Origin: Allacma fusca
Lineage: Eukaryota > Arthropoda > Collembola > Symphypleona > Sminthuridae
Length of the DNA: 64,000 bases
Assembly (NCBI GenBank): GCA_947179485.1
Contig: OX359246.1
Span: forward strand, 2,046,001-2,110,000
Reading direction: 5' to 3'
The notes under the pieces were generated by a model, which was not told the origin of the DNA, searched no databases, and was given only the letters and a program-made list of their open reading frames with translations. A program made the position numbers and the translations under genes. Numbering within the stretch: the stretch's first letter is position 1; each line of letters opens with the position of its first letter. Below are positions 43,706 through 54,900 of the stretch, piece after piece.

Positions 43706-45875
43706 ACACGTAATACAAACCGGGTTCATGTGGAAATGGCGTCATGGATAACGCGTCCAATAATTTGCTCTTCCTATCGGGCACATCCCGTGGCATTTTA
43801 TTTAAAAGTTCGTCTCTAAACTGGGCATACGTTTGACGGGACGTAGATGTGAGGTTGTAATAATGAGCCAAATAATCTTTGGCGGTCTTAGTAGCATCCG
43901 ATAGTTTACGATACACATACGATTTCTTCATTTTATCGTCTGTTACAAATGTGTTGAAAAAATCGTCACATCTTAACAGGAATTCAGAAAGTTCTTCGGA
44001 TGAAATTTTGGATGAGGGGTAAGTTGGCTTATCGAAAAGGAAACGGTTGTAGTCCATGGTAGTGTTTTTTGTAGGAATAATTGGAGGAATAGGTGGAGGA
44101 GTTGGAATAGGAGAAGTGGAACGGGAAGAGGAAGAGCTGTTGGTGGCAGTGGTGAAATGGAGAGATTCAGAGTGGAGTGACCCTGAATCAGAGTTTGAAT
44201 CTGAAAGAGGTGGGGGGGTTATGTTAATATTATAGATAGGATTGTCACTGTCGTATGCGGCGGTGGTGTCAGCGTCAGGAATGAGAACAGCGGTATTATC
44301 CTGAGGAGCTGTATGAGAATGATTATCGGTGTGATTGTCTGGATGAGTGACGGGAGCGGAAAAAATGTCCGGGTAGGTTTGTGTTGCAATTGAAATAAAC
44401 TGTTGGTCTAAAAGAAAGAGTCCTTCCTTGTAAGCTTGCTGGGAGGAGAAGTGACAGTGGTTGTGGGTATATTTGGAGGCGAGATTAAATTCCTGTACTA
44501 TGCCTAAGTAAGATGCGTAACTGAGAAGATGGGCAATGTCCTGAGTGGAATTGTGGTCAGCTTGGAGTCGGGTGGTCCAAGCGAGGATTACAGGCGTGTA
44601 GCTGTGTGTTTCGATAACATAGGTAGGGGTCTTAGTAGTGGACACGGAAGGAGTAGTTGTTGTGACTGGAGTAGTAGTTACGGTTGGACAGAATTCTTGA
44701 GCTAGTAATGAAGTTTGGATGTCCTCGATTTCTTCAATGATGGGTGCAAATTCAGTCGAATTAGTCTGCCAAAGTGTAAAGATGCGGAGGATTCGTGCTA
44801 CAATTTTTGTAAATGTTTCTCTGGTGTTGAGGAAATGACCGTCAGATGTAACTTCTGTGGTTAACTTGAGATCATACAGCAATTGTTGGTAATGGGAGTA
44901 CGTGAGGATGCTAGTCCCTGAAGAGTCTGTTTCTTGCTTGGTCTTAATGTCATCAACGAGCTTCTGGGCGACGTCTTCGAGAAGGTCTCGGGAGGCAAAA
45001 AGACGAGAAGATGTTGGTTGTGGATGTGGAGCGACAGGTGTGCCAGTGAGAGTATGATTGTTAGACAAATTAAAGTTTGTACTTACTGATTGAGTAGTTA
45101 CGAAGATCGAATCGTTTTCTGCGGGACCAGAAGAGACAGCGGGAGTGGAAGTCCTACTGGGGTGGAAACTCGCAAAGCCTCCAAGAGGTGTTGTGGGTTC
45201 CGGTGTTGGTCCTTCGGTGTCAGTTTCGCCTTCACTGGATGGTACGTGGTTGAGGATGTCGTCGGGGACGGTCACCACGGTGGTTTCAGGCAGGGTCGTG
45301 GTCGAACTGTTTATTGATCGCGGAATTCGGCTTGGATTTTTCCGGATAACTTTTATGTCACTCCGATCAACTGGTTGGGGCTCAATGTTGGAGTTAACGT
45401 AACGAGGGAGTTTTTGTTTAAAAAGTTTGTAAAACTTGTAGAGGTATAGTGCTCTTGTAGATGAGAGGTGACTATATTTGGCACGTGCACGTATTTGGTC
45501 TTCAGAGGTGAGCTCAACGAGAGCAGCTTCACTTAGTAATAGAGCTATATATTTCTGGTTATTACAACTGATAAATTCTGGATGATTGTCCAGTTCTATT
45601 ACTCGGATAAAACGAATGTCGTGAGGTGACATGTGGCACGGGGAAACTTGAGACAATGTATAGAAAATTTGAGCATAGCCTACGGCGGCAGCTGACGCCA
45701 CGTCAGAATTAGATTGACAATGTGGTAGAAAAAGTGGAAAATTTGGGCAGAGTTTGGTTGGAGGCTTACGCCACAAGTATTTGTTGCACAGCAATTGTTC
45801 ACAAAAATAGAGGAAAATAGTTTGTATTATGGGCTTACGAACCTGAGTTTTTGTTGAGAACCATCGAACCCGCAC
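43704..45875 (-). CDS. gag: LTR element gag, capsid part
   Basis: The 723-codon frame opens 10 bp after the LTR; the first ATG gives MRVRWFSTKTQ. The first half and a long S/T/P-rich middle are of low complexity. The last 130 residues (PSSKISSEELSEFLLRCDDF to about LLNKMPRDVPDRKS) look like a retrotransposon capsid domain. It stops at TGA 43704, right where the nucleocapsid frame takes over. At 723 residues before the knuckles it is long for a Gypsy gag. Confidence 0.8.
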   Translation of the reverse strand: MRVRWFSTKTQVRKPIIQTIFLYFCEQLLCNKYLWRKPPTKLCPNFPLFLPHCQSNSDVASAAAVGYAQIFYTLSQVSPCHMSPHDIRFIRVIELDNHPEFISCNNQKYIALLLSEAALVELTSEDQIRARAKYSHLSSTRALYLYKFYKLFKQKLPRYVNSNIEPQPVDRSDIKVIRKNPSRIPRSINSSTTTLPETTVVTVPDDILNHVPSSEGETDTEGPTPEPTTPLGGFASFHPSRTSTPAVSSGPAENDSIFVTTQSVSTNFNLSNNHTLTGTPVAPHPQPTSSRLFASRDLLEDVAQKLVDDIKTKQETDSSGTSILTYSHYQQLLYDLKLTTEVTSDGHFLNTRETFTKIVARILRIFTLWQTNSTEFAPIIEEIEDIQTSLLAQEFCPTVTTTPVTTTTPSVSTTKTPTYVIETHSYTPVILAWTTRLQADHNSTQDIAHLLSYASYLGIVQEFNLASKYTHNHCHFSSQQAYKEGLFLLDQQFISIATQTYPDIFSAPVTHPDNHTDNHSHTAPQDNTAVLIPDADTTAAYDSDNPIYNINITPPPLSDSNSDSGSLHSESLHFTTATNSSSSSRSTSPIPTPPPIPPIIPTKNTTMDYNRFLFDKPTYPSSKISSEELSEFLLRCDDFFNTFVTDDKMKKSYVYRKLSDATKTAKDYLAHYYNLTSTSRQTYAQFRDELLNKMPRDVPDRKSKLLDALSMTPFPHEPGLYYV

Positions 45876-45884
45876 CGTTCACCA
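45863..45884 (-). promoter_or_regulatory. Primer binding site
   Basis: Directly inside the 5' LTR the minus strand reads TGGTGAACGGTGCGGGTTCG. This is the complement of a tRNA 3' end with CCA and a T-loop TTCGAACC-like sequence, so reverse transcription would be primed by a host tRNA ending ..CACCGTTCACCA. I cannot assign the amino acid. Confidence 0.8.
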
Positions 45885-46428
45885 TGTTATTATTAATATT
45901 GTAGTTGATGGTTCGTAATGGTGAAAAATGTAATGAAGAGCTGATTATGGAATTAATATGGGAAATATAAATGGAATTGTGTGTGAGAGCCGAGATGATG
46001 GGGAAAATGTAGACGGTAGAGATTCACAAGCTGGCTGTGAGGGATTTCGGGAGTATGTCTCAAGATAGGGAAAATGAGATGCGTATGTTGTTATAAGGGT
46101 TTGTTCTCACGGTATACTTTATTTACATATAGTGCTTGATTTGATACACTTAGTTGGTCTCACACGCGTTCCCTCGCTCTGCTTAGCTCAAGATCTGACG
46201 TTGCTCTCCTCTCTCGTACCTACGGAGGCACGAAGTTTTATACGGAGGTGAGCTCACAAGAGCCCACCTCCAGTATTCACAAAGGTTTTCATTTTGACCA
46301 ATAATATTAGGTTAAAGTAAGTACCTAACACTTTTCCCATGGAAAGTTTACATCTTAACAGTACATATATGTACATTAATGTTAACGTTACATTTATTAA
46401 GTGTTAAGAAACCAGATATCGGTTAACA
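45885..46428 (-). repeat. 5' LTR
   Basis: Identical to the 3' LTR as far as I can read. It holds the element's promoter (TATAAAA at 46242-46236) and polyadenylation signal (46123-46118). Confidence 0.9.
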
Positions 46429-47693
46429 ATACATTAATTATTAGGCCACTATTTGCGTTAGCCGCTGAGTAAATAGCTAAAATAAATCTTAAACGTCTGT
46501 CCCCCCCCCACACTCTATTCCACGTTCCGGAGTGCATGTGTACGTGCAAATATGTGCGCTTCTGTGTTTAATATCGAGTACTAAGTAAGAAAACTATTTT
46601 CACATGTCGTCCTTAACATGAATAAACCAAAGCCCTGGAAATTAATGGGTAACGGAGGATACATTGTAGACGAGTGGGCAGAACTATGGATCACAGGTAC
46701 AAGCAAATATAATTAATATTTATAAATATATGGTTGTTTTTAAAGTATGACTAAAGTTAACTGAAGAACGCAAAAGCTCTGTAGATAGAGAAAATAAAAT
46801 TCCATATAATTGAAATTTCTCTGTAGTCTCATTCAAACTCGGTTTAACTATATTTGCAATAATTATAAACATTACAAATGTTTAAAATTAAACAAATTTG
46901 ATACACATTTAAAAATTGTCATTGACAAGAGAATTTTCCCCAATTCACACGTTAGGTGTACTTAATTGTTTACAAAGAAATTATTTTGTAATTTATTTGA
47001 AAATAACCAACTTTCGAAATTCTTCAGTTTTCTCGAATTGCCGAAACACTTGTTTGCTCATTTCAAACAATTATTAAAGTTTTCACGTCCTTTGGCTATT
47101 TTTGTGAAAAATAATTTGCATTTTGCGACCAGAATTATTACTAAGAGTATTCACCCTTTATCATGACACAGTTGTACACAGTTTGTCACCTCATAGGTGT
47201 GGTAGTCTCTTTGACGTTAAAATTAATGTTTTTTAAATTCGCAAGCATTTATTTACTTCGCAAAAATTAACAACCGATTTCGACCATTGACACGCTGGTG
47301 ACCGCAAAAGCACAAAGAATCATAAATAGAGCATACAACCAAGAGTCCAAGTATTACGAGTAAGAATTCAAACCTGTCTTATGAGCCATAAGCAGTACAA
47401 CGGACCCAATAGGGTATGCCAAAGCTGTTGAATAGTTGGTTATTACTCTTTATTTCAGAAAAAATAATTTAATCCATGTCACGAATATTTGTTTGCGAAA
47501 ACGTTTGTAATTACGGCAGTTAGGCGGCCATAGTTTTAGCGGGTTAAATATATAATATGTTAGCTGTTCTATTCATATGATTTCCAATTAAATTTTATAT
47601 AACATAACCAAAAATCATTGCTATGCCACTACCGTATTGTAACCAAAGTTATTAAACATCAACTGGGTTGTGGTACAACTTTACGAATACTTT
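46429..47693. other. Continuation of the GR3 upstream flank
   Basis: No gene. 46450-47320 is collinear with the upstream DNA of GR5 (62560-64000), ending in the shared AATTCGCAAGCATTTATTTA and AACCGATTTCGA words. GR5's flank carries an extra block at 63540-63845 that is absent here. Confidence 0.6.
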
Positions 47694-48130
47694 ATTTAAC
47701 TGTACACGGCTCATTAAAAATACTAAAGGCAGTAGTGCAGCAGGTAATTATTGATAGCATTACATCCTTATACAACCTTGCCTTACAAAGTGGCTCCTTC
47801 CCATCTGAAAGGGAAAACGCAATAATAACTACTGTGTTATAACCTAATACGGATAAATGTAAAGGGTCGTCTTATAGACCCATTTCAATTCTTCCATTTG
47901 TGTGAAGTATTCTTTGTACAAAATATATTGTAATGACAATGGTGCTTATAGAACGGACAGTTTCAAATACTTGGGAATCTGCCTTTATAAAACCCAAAGT
48001 AGGTATTACTATGAATGCCAATTACGTATTATTAATATGTACATAAGAAGACTTCCTTACAAACGTCTCATTCCTTCAAATATACTGTTTATTGTTTTTA
48101 AATCCTTTATCGTTTCCCAAATTCACTAAG
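47694..48130 (+). pseudogene. LINE reverse-transcriptase relic (Jockey/CR1-like), internally deleted
   Basis: The plus strand reads ITSLYNLALQSGSFPSEREN and, after a shift, SSYRPISILPF, the fingers region of Jockey/CR1-type reverse transcriptases. The catalytic core is deleted; 40 bp later the thumb motif TDSFKYLGICL appears. Same family as the relic at 14930-15200. Confidence 0.75.
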
Positions 48131-49864
48131 GACTACGCATGTAAGTATATTGTCGTCCCTAAAGACCATCTAACAGAATGTCAAAATACCGTTGATCATT
48201 TTTTAAATGTTTTGGCACTAGCATTTTCGGAAAATCCTCCAGCGCTCGTCTTTTTCCAAAACTCGTTCCAGTACAGAATTTTGATTTAAATAGACCTTTT
48301 TTTAACTTCCATGTGTTCAGTTTCTTGAGTGCACTTGCCGCCTTTTTAATTTTTGAGTCGCAATCCAATTAGGCACCAGTACCAGAGTGTCTATTGTTTA
48401 TACCCGTGTATTTCTTGGGTACCGCATGATCGTGGAAGGATGTGTCGTGAGTGAGATGAAAAGAAGTTAGTACCAAATCAACGACTTCTTGTGTGAATGA
48501 CGAAATGTAGAGGAAATAAAAATGCCTGCACTTGACTATATAGTTTCTACTTTAAAACAAAACCAGGACTTCGGCTTTTATCAAGAGGTGAGTTGGACAG
48601 CGCAAATGCCTGAAATGTGGAGGAGAAAATCTCTCCTGGTATAGTAGTCATTTTCCTTTTGTAGGATTTTGTTGTGTTGCGTCCTGACAAAATTAGAAGA
48701 AGTTACAAACTAAATATTTATTCCTTTACATGATTGGGACAGGGAAAAGGTACCTCCATGAGGCCATTAAACCTGTCCTGCTTTTGATTTTTCTTATACG
48801 TTCATATAGCATCACCATCCAAATACATATACATACATACACACATTTGTAGGTCATAACATTTAGGTCATGTTCACATGGATGCACCATGGTTTAAGCA
48901 CTGAGGAAAAAAGAATCTATTAAATTGAAAATAGTATAAGCAGGGTGCTATATTAAATAGCAATCTTGAAGCCGAGGTGCTATAGTAAAATCTTATACAA
49001 TGTGCATTAGCAAATGACACCCTGTGAATGTTGAATAAGCAAACTAATTAGAATGCGATAACCTATAGTGAACAGCATGTTATTATCCGTTCAAAAGTCA
49101 ATGCACCAAGGTCCAGGAATTACCATAAAATGGGATACAAAATTAGAACACCGGGGAAATGAATATGATTTAAAACTTATACATTTTCATAAACAATACG
49201 TTGTTTTGTGTAAACACAAGTACTCCTGAAGCAGCGTGAAAACCGTAGGGTCGGCCGATTGAAAATGTCTTACAAAATTAGACAGCCCAGATAAAAATGC
49301 TGTGGAAATGTGGTCATTACCGTAAAAACAGGACCCAAGGTTAGTGAAGTAGGAGGAAAGTAGGATTTTCTGATATTACCGTATTGGCATAAACGAACTG
49401 CCGTATTTACAAAATAATATATTTGAACACCGTTTATAAAAATTAAATATTGCAACAGATTAAATTTTGAGCATTAAGCATTGAAAGTAGAGGATAATTT
49501 TTCCAACTGAAATATCACGATTTCTAGGAGTAAACATTGGAGGCAAGATTGGATATTTACTTGGTGACTGAGACAGCAATTTTTGACCACAGAAAATAAT
49601 TAGACTCAAATGTAGCCCCATGAGAGCTTTGAAAGCCAACAACAGATGTCGTCGCCATTAACATCAATATTAAAAAAACAATAATCCAAGGGATTTAAAT
49701 CCAAACATTGCCTGCAAGGATTGATATTGATCTTAAATTCATAGGTTCCTAATTTTTTTAAAAATATTCACTGCAGTAAATGTCCAAAATGCCTTGGTAT
49801 TTTGTAATGGCCAACCCTGGGTACCCCATTTACCCCAGAATTACTCTTACCCAGTCCGGGCACT
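48131..49864. other. Intergenic DNA, nothing firm
   Basis: No gene seen. About 48220-48290 shares the LINE tail word TCGTTCCAGTACA with 15490. About 49520-49740 resembles 59850-60000 before GR5's 3' flank (for example AGACTCAAATGTAGCCCCAT). About 49790-49870 is the old transposon end also seen near 30860-30975. Confidence 0.45.
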
Positions 49865-50611
49865 GGTGTAAATGTTTTACGGACGAAGAGCCCTAATCAA
49901 CCAAAGGACCCGAATGTTGGAGAGCAAACATATTGCGACAGTGACAGTTTTATCTAGAACTTTTAACTATACTCCTTGGAAATAGTGAAATGCTCGCTCC
50001 TCCCAAATATGCATTAATGAGACAAAAACATCGTAGGCGTGTCTCCTTATGCCATCCATGTCAAACAAGATGGAACCTAATAATTGAGTAGCTAGATCCC
50101 TCAAACAAAATATCTCCAGTGAAGTACCACTTCCTTCGTTCTCCTTGTAGCTACTATTGGCTCGATTGAATATGTAGTTCCCTCCTTTCATTTCTTCCAA
50201 TTTTTGCTACACATATTAAATCCGCACGTGGATGTTATTACACATATACGCCGCTTGGTCTGGTTAAAGGTGGGCTCATCCGGAGCAGAGCTAGCATTGA
50301 TACCGCAGCACAATTTCGGTACCGCATGGACTCTCATTGTCCGCACAGCGTCATCCCTCTTAGGGAACCACTTAATAAATCAATATTGATACCTACGCAA
50401 TTCTAGACACCCGAGAACTATCTAGATACTATTATCCATTTATTTTGATGACAGGGGATAACAGGCACAAGTGACATTGCCGCACAGTATTAGTTTAATC
50501 AGATTCGTATCGATAGATGAGTGCACAAATTTACATGACAAATCAAAAAATCATATGCAAAAGTAGCCTTGCATTTGCCCTAAGCATCCTACACATGGAA
50601 AGTACGGTTGT
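49865..50611 (-). repeat. Co-duplicated 3' flank of GR4
   Basis: Longest version of the flank shared by GR2-GR5, collinear with 60020-60776 over nearly its whole length (TTCCAATTTTTGCTACACAT, AAATCCGCACGTG, ATTTTGATGAC blocks). Confidence 0.75.
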
Positions 50612-51972
50612 TCAGCCCAACATGAGAAGATCAAGAGCCCCTTCAAAAATACTCTTGTACATGGTCAGCACCATGGCGTAATCAACGTAATAATACTCCC
50701 CGATCCCAATACTTATGGGCTGTAAAGACGTCAAGGTCTTGTTGAGATCCGGGGCATTATGAGCCCTCCGCCTCCAACTTTCCAGCACACTTTCCGATCT
50801 AGACCGGATTTTTGAGAAGACAATGAAAACAGTAAATAAGTAGTACATGTCCAAGAATGCCCCACCCATCATCGCATATCCAATTATCCCATCCATTCGA
50901 ATAGCCCCGTAAATACAGTAGGTGGCCATAACTATGTAAGTCCACTCGTTAGAGGGCAGCACGATTGGACTGTAGATATGCATCGCCTTGGCATGAATCA
51001 CTTGGAGCGCCCTGTAGTTTTGAATGAACTCAGTTGGAGAGCGAAGTACCTCCGAAGTGGTATAATCCCTCCCACCAACATCAGCAATTCTGGAAATAAA
51101 TAATTAATAATCTATAAGATCATTTTGTTTTGTCATTAAAAAAAATATTCTAAAAAATAAGAAGTAAAAACAAATAAAAATAAAAATATTTACTCCAGCT
51201 CCTTCAAGATGTACATTACGGAGAAAAGATACTCCAATCCTGGAAATACGTAGACGCACTGGTTGACGCAGAACGCTGTCAGAAACAACCCAACCACAAT
51301 CGCTTGAACCAAAGCCAATGGATAGTAAACCCAATTGGGTAGGTCAAAGGTCCCTGTGAGTAGCACGGGGATCTCAGGGTAAATCAACGTTATGAATGGA
51401 ATGGTACTGAACACAAAAAACTGTAAATAAAACAAACTGGCAGCGTAAGCGCCACTCATGTCATGTTTCCTTGAACGTTGGCGTTCCAGCTCCTCCTGTA
51501 GTACATATTTTTCTGTACCAAAAGACAAAAGACAATGTAAGATAAAAATATCAGAAAATGGATCACAAATTATTGTTAATTTTAATGAAAATATCCTACC
51601 TTGAAACTGTTCACCATACTCAATGAAATCATATGTAAAGCTCGGCATCTCATCCCTGGCTCTGTAGTAGTTGAGGTACAAGGACAGAGGAAAAATAATA
51701 GCGCTGAAAAATAGCATGGAAAGAATGTAGAAAGTAAAATCCTCCTTCGAACCCTCAGATTTTTGAGACACCTGCCAGGCTCGGAGGGCACACCAAACAA
51801 CACCTACCACATTATAAAACGTGTTCTCATAAAACCGAAAAAGCCGAAACTTATTTTTTGTTGGTTGAACACGGGTTTTTTCTTTGGAGTCCCACTCAAA
51901 AGGGATTATGTAGAACCAGATTCCCAATGCGTAACCCCGGAATAAATATTCTCTGGCTATTGGTCCCAACAT
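50612..51972 (-). CDS. Seven-transmembrane GR-like chemoreceptor GR4, three exons
   Basis: Exons 51972-51600, 51512-51194 and 51089-50612, 389 aa, no interruptions. Intron 1 (87 bp) happens to be open in frame, so a continuous 260-codon frame runs through exons 1 and 2; the conserved donor GTAGGA and acceptor GTACAG and the three sister genes show that it is spliced. Closest to GR5 and GR3. Distinctive residues include AWQVSQKSEG and QCVYVFPGLEYLFSVMYI. It stands head to head with IR2, 4.25 kb away, the mirror image of the IR1/GR1 pair. Confidence 0.78.
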
Positions 51973-54900
51973 TTCAATGTATTTATTATATATTCTTATG
52001 GCAATTTACAATTATGAGTTCTACATGACGTCATTGTCGCAGTGGATCCCCTGAGACCATAGCAATTTTTTACTGAATTATCGTTTCTGCAGACATTACG
52101 GAGTATATGAGAAAGAGTTGATTTACTTCTAAAAGCAGCTTAACCACTGAGGCAAAAGAAGAGCAGAGCGGGTCTCTATGTAGATACTTACTTCCATAGG
52201 TGTACAATACATAGTTACTAGACGCCTTGAGTAGTAAATTGTAAATGTGGGTCACGCTATAGGATTCGTTAAGGATAGGCCAGAAATATGCACAACCATA
52301 TGGACCTACGATTTACGAAAGGTTTAAGATGAAAATTGAAACCATTTCAATCAGATAAATGTAAATATGTAATAACGTGTAGGCACTCCGGTTTAGTTGG
52401 GACAGGGGGGATATTGTCCCAATCAAAATGTGCAAATTCAACAGAAAAAGAGAGAAACTATACAGGTCCTGCTTACATGAGGCATGTGTAATCTTCCATG
52501 TATACATACATGCATCTGTATACTAATTATATGTATTAACCGCTGAGTAAATAGCTTACATTAATTTTAAAAGTTTGTCCCCCCCCCACTCTTTTGAACG
52601 CCCGTGAGTGCCTCTGTACGTACATAATGTATGTTTGTGTTTATCGGGTTTTTTATCGGGTGGTATTAAGTAAGAAAACCAGTTTCACATGTCGTCCTTA
52701 ACATGAATAAATTAAAACCCTGGAAATTAATGCGTTAAGGGGGACATTGTAGGCCAATGGGCTGAACTATGGCTCACAGGTACAAGTAAATATAATTAAT
52801 ATTCAAAAATAAAAGGGGAAGCTTTAAATGCCTTAAAGCTGTTAAATGGGCATTTTAGGACATCGCAGTGCTTTTATGTGATTGTCCAGTGCGTACGTCC
52901 AGATGTCCGTACGACAGCACACACGGTTATTACTCCGAAACTACTAAACCGACTTCAACCGCAGTTGTTCCATAAGGCTAGGCCTTGGATGAGTTCGTAT
53001 ACGAACGCAATCAGTAAACCGTTTCGGAGTTACCCGGGTTTCTGATCAATGCAAAAATATGGTTACTCCGAAACTACCAAGTCGATTTCAGCCAACTTTC
53101 GCAAATTTATTCCTTAACGCTAATCCCTGAATGAGCTTTAAATGCGTTGAATTAATGTAGAACATACAGTTACCATATTGGAATATTACAGAGTGACGGC
53201 AAAGTCTAGACTTGGCGGGCTCATATCAATTTATTGCCGTTAATATTCCACAAGAGGCGCGTGTTTGGAACACTATTTCATGATTTATTAGCTTCAATTT
53301 AATAATTAACTAAATGATAGCTAATACTGGTAACTTGTTTTGTTGTGGGGTGTTATTCGAGCTACCACAGTGCAAAGCGCTTAGGCAAGTTGATCGAACA
53401 TTGTGGATTAAAAATATTCCGACGAGAGAAATTTAATTCGATTTTAACAAGTAGTCGAGACTGTGCTATTTATATTTTCATGAATCAGGTTTAATTAAAA
53501 GGAGTGAATTTATTGCAATAATTGGGGTTTGTAATGTATGCAAAAATGATTAATATTTTGATGTAGTAAAAAGTTAATGCTTTTTTTAGTGAAAATTCCT
53601 AATACTTTTTGCCATTATCATCCAATGATATCAATTCGGATAATTTCGGATATCCGCGGATCGGATCGGATAGCAGAACTTAACCGATCCGAAAATTTCG
53701 GATCGGATACGGATGAATAAAATTTTTATCCGATCCGTAACGGTCGGAACGGATAATAAGAAAATTTATCCGAAAATTTCGGTTCGGATCGGATTCGTAT
53801 CGGATATTTGATTTATCCGGTCGGATGGAAGCCTTAAATGTTAGATATGTCGTTACAACAATCCATGGAAAGATATGGCAACTACAAGATTTTGTAAGAT
53901 AGATTTTCCCAAAAAACGATTTTCTGAGGTCAAGCGGTTGACCTGAGGTCACCGAATTTAGGAAAAGGCACAACTAGATTTTATGGTCGATTTCTTCGTC
54001 GGTCGTCACATGTCCGTACGACAATCCGTTGTAAAGATGTGGACCACAAGATTTTGTAGACGGACGGAATAGACTCGTGCATAAGAAATTTTCACTTTCT
54101 AAAAACGATCTTGCAGGGGATTTACATAACTCCGGCACTTTTGCACTTAACAAAACTATGATACGTTTAAATGATTAAATCTGATTTTACGCGATCCTTA
54201 TATACTAGAAACTTCTATATCTTCAGCAGAGACCTAGACTAGCGAGAGTAGTGGAAGTCGTTTATCAAAGTCCTGAAGAAATAATTATTATACTTGCTCT
54301 TGGATACCTTAATACCTTTACGCACTAACACTAACTATTGGATGAGAAAATGATACAAAATATTACATTTTCTCACTTGTAAAGTTTGTAAAAGAAATTA
54401 TTCCTTTGTAACTGTGTCTTGTCACTGTATTAAATGAAATTTCATTGATTTCCAGAAGAGTTGACTAACTTGTCAGTATTTGGAAAATGTTATGCGTGAC
54501 CTGTAAAAACAAAGAGTGAGATTCCAGAAATTCATCTTTAGAAGCACAAACACAACAAGTGTAAGTTCCTGTTCAGGGTTTTGCTGATTTTTATGAGAGA
54601 AACAATTTTGAAAAATCCGGAAAGTGTATCTACAAAATGGGTGGGTTGAAAATAATTTTACAATACAATATCAAGAAATCTCTTTTCATACATAGTTTCT
54701 GGGAGAGAAATAGATTTCTCAGGACCTTGTAAATAACCTTACTTCACTCTTTGTCAAATGCAGTGATGAAATGCCATTTTTCATAGACAGGTCTCAAAAC
54801 TACAGGAAAGGAACAGATTTTGAAATAAAGGTTGGGAAATGCTTGTCGGAAAATGGGGGTTGCAAAAATTTCCTCCAAATCTTTCCGGAATACTGTAAAA

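Larger units (their letters stand above)
36195..46428 (-). mobile_element. Complete Ty3/Gypsy-type LTR retrotransposon, young
   Basis: Two 544-bp LTRs (36195-36738 and 45885-46428) read identical throughout, begin TGTTA and end TAACA, and are flanked by a 4-bp duplication ATAC (36191-36194, 46429-46432). Inside, on the minus strand, are a primer binding site, gag, a nucleocapsid frame with two CCHC knuckles, and pol in the order protease, reverse transcriptase, RNase H, integrase. That order is diagnostic of Ty3/Gypsy (Metaviridae). I see no env-like frame. About 1.77 kb between pol and the 3' LTR is non-coding in this orientation but contains a possible antisense gene. Identical LTRs imply recent insertion, here into the upstream flank of GR3. 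Confidence 0.95.

Noticed and set aside
39584..45402. Several plus-strand frames opposite gag and pol
   Set aside because: They are shadows of the retrotransposon coding frames, with no motif and no splice structure, unlike the candidate at 36975-37906.
45863..45884. tRNA gene fragment
   Set aside because: Only the 3' end sequence is present, directly next to the LTR, as expected for a primer binding site.
48159..48368. Lysine-rich minus-strand frame of 69 codons
   Set aside because: It lies in the tail region of the LINE relic and I recognise no domain; composition alone could explain it.
49967..50200. Minus-strand frame of 77 codons downstream of GR4
   Set aside because: The DNA is conserved in the flanks of GR2, GR3 and GR5, but the frame is broken by indels and stops there, so it is flank homology and not coding conservation.
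51190..51972. GR4 exons 1 and 2 as one continuous exon of 260 codons
   Set aside because: The stretch between 51513 and 51599 has a conserved donor and acceptor and is non-coding in GR1, GR3 and GR5; the frame is open by chance.
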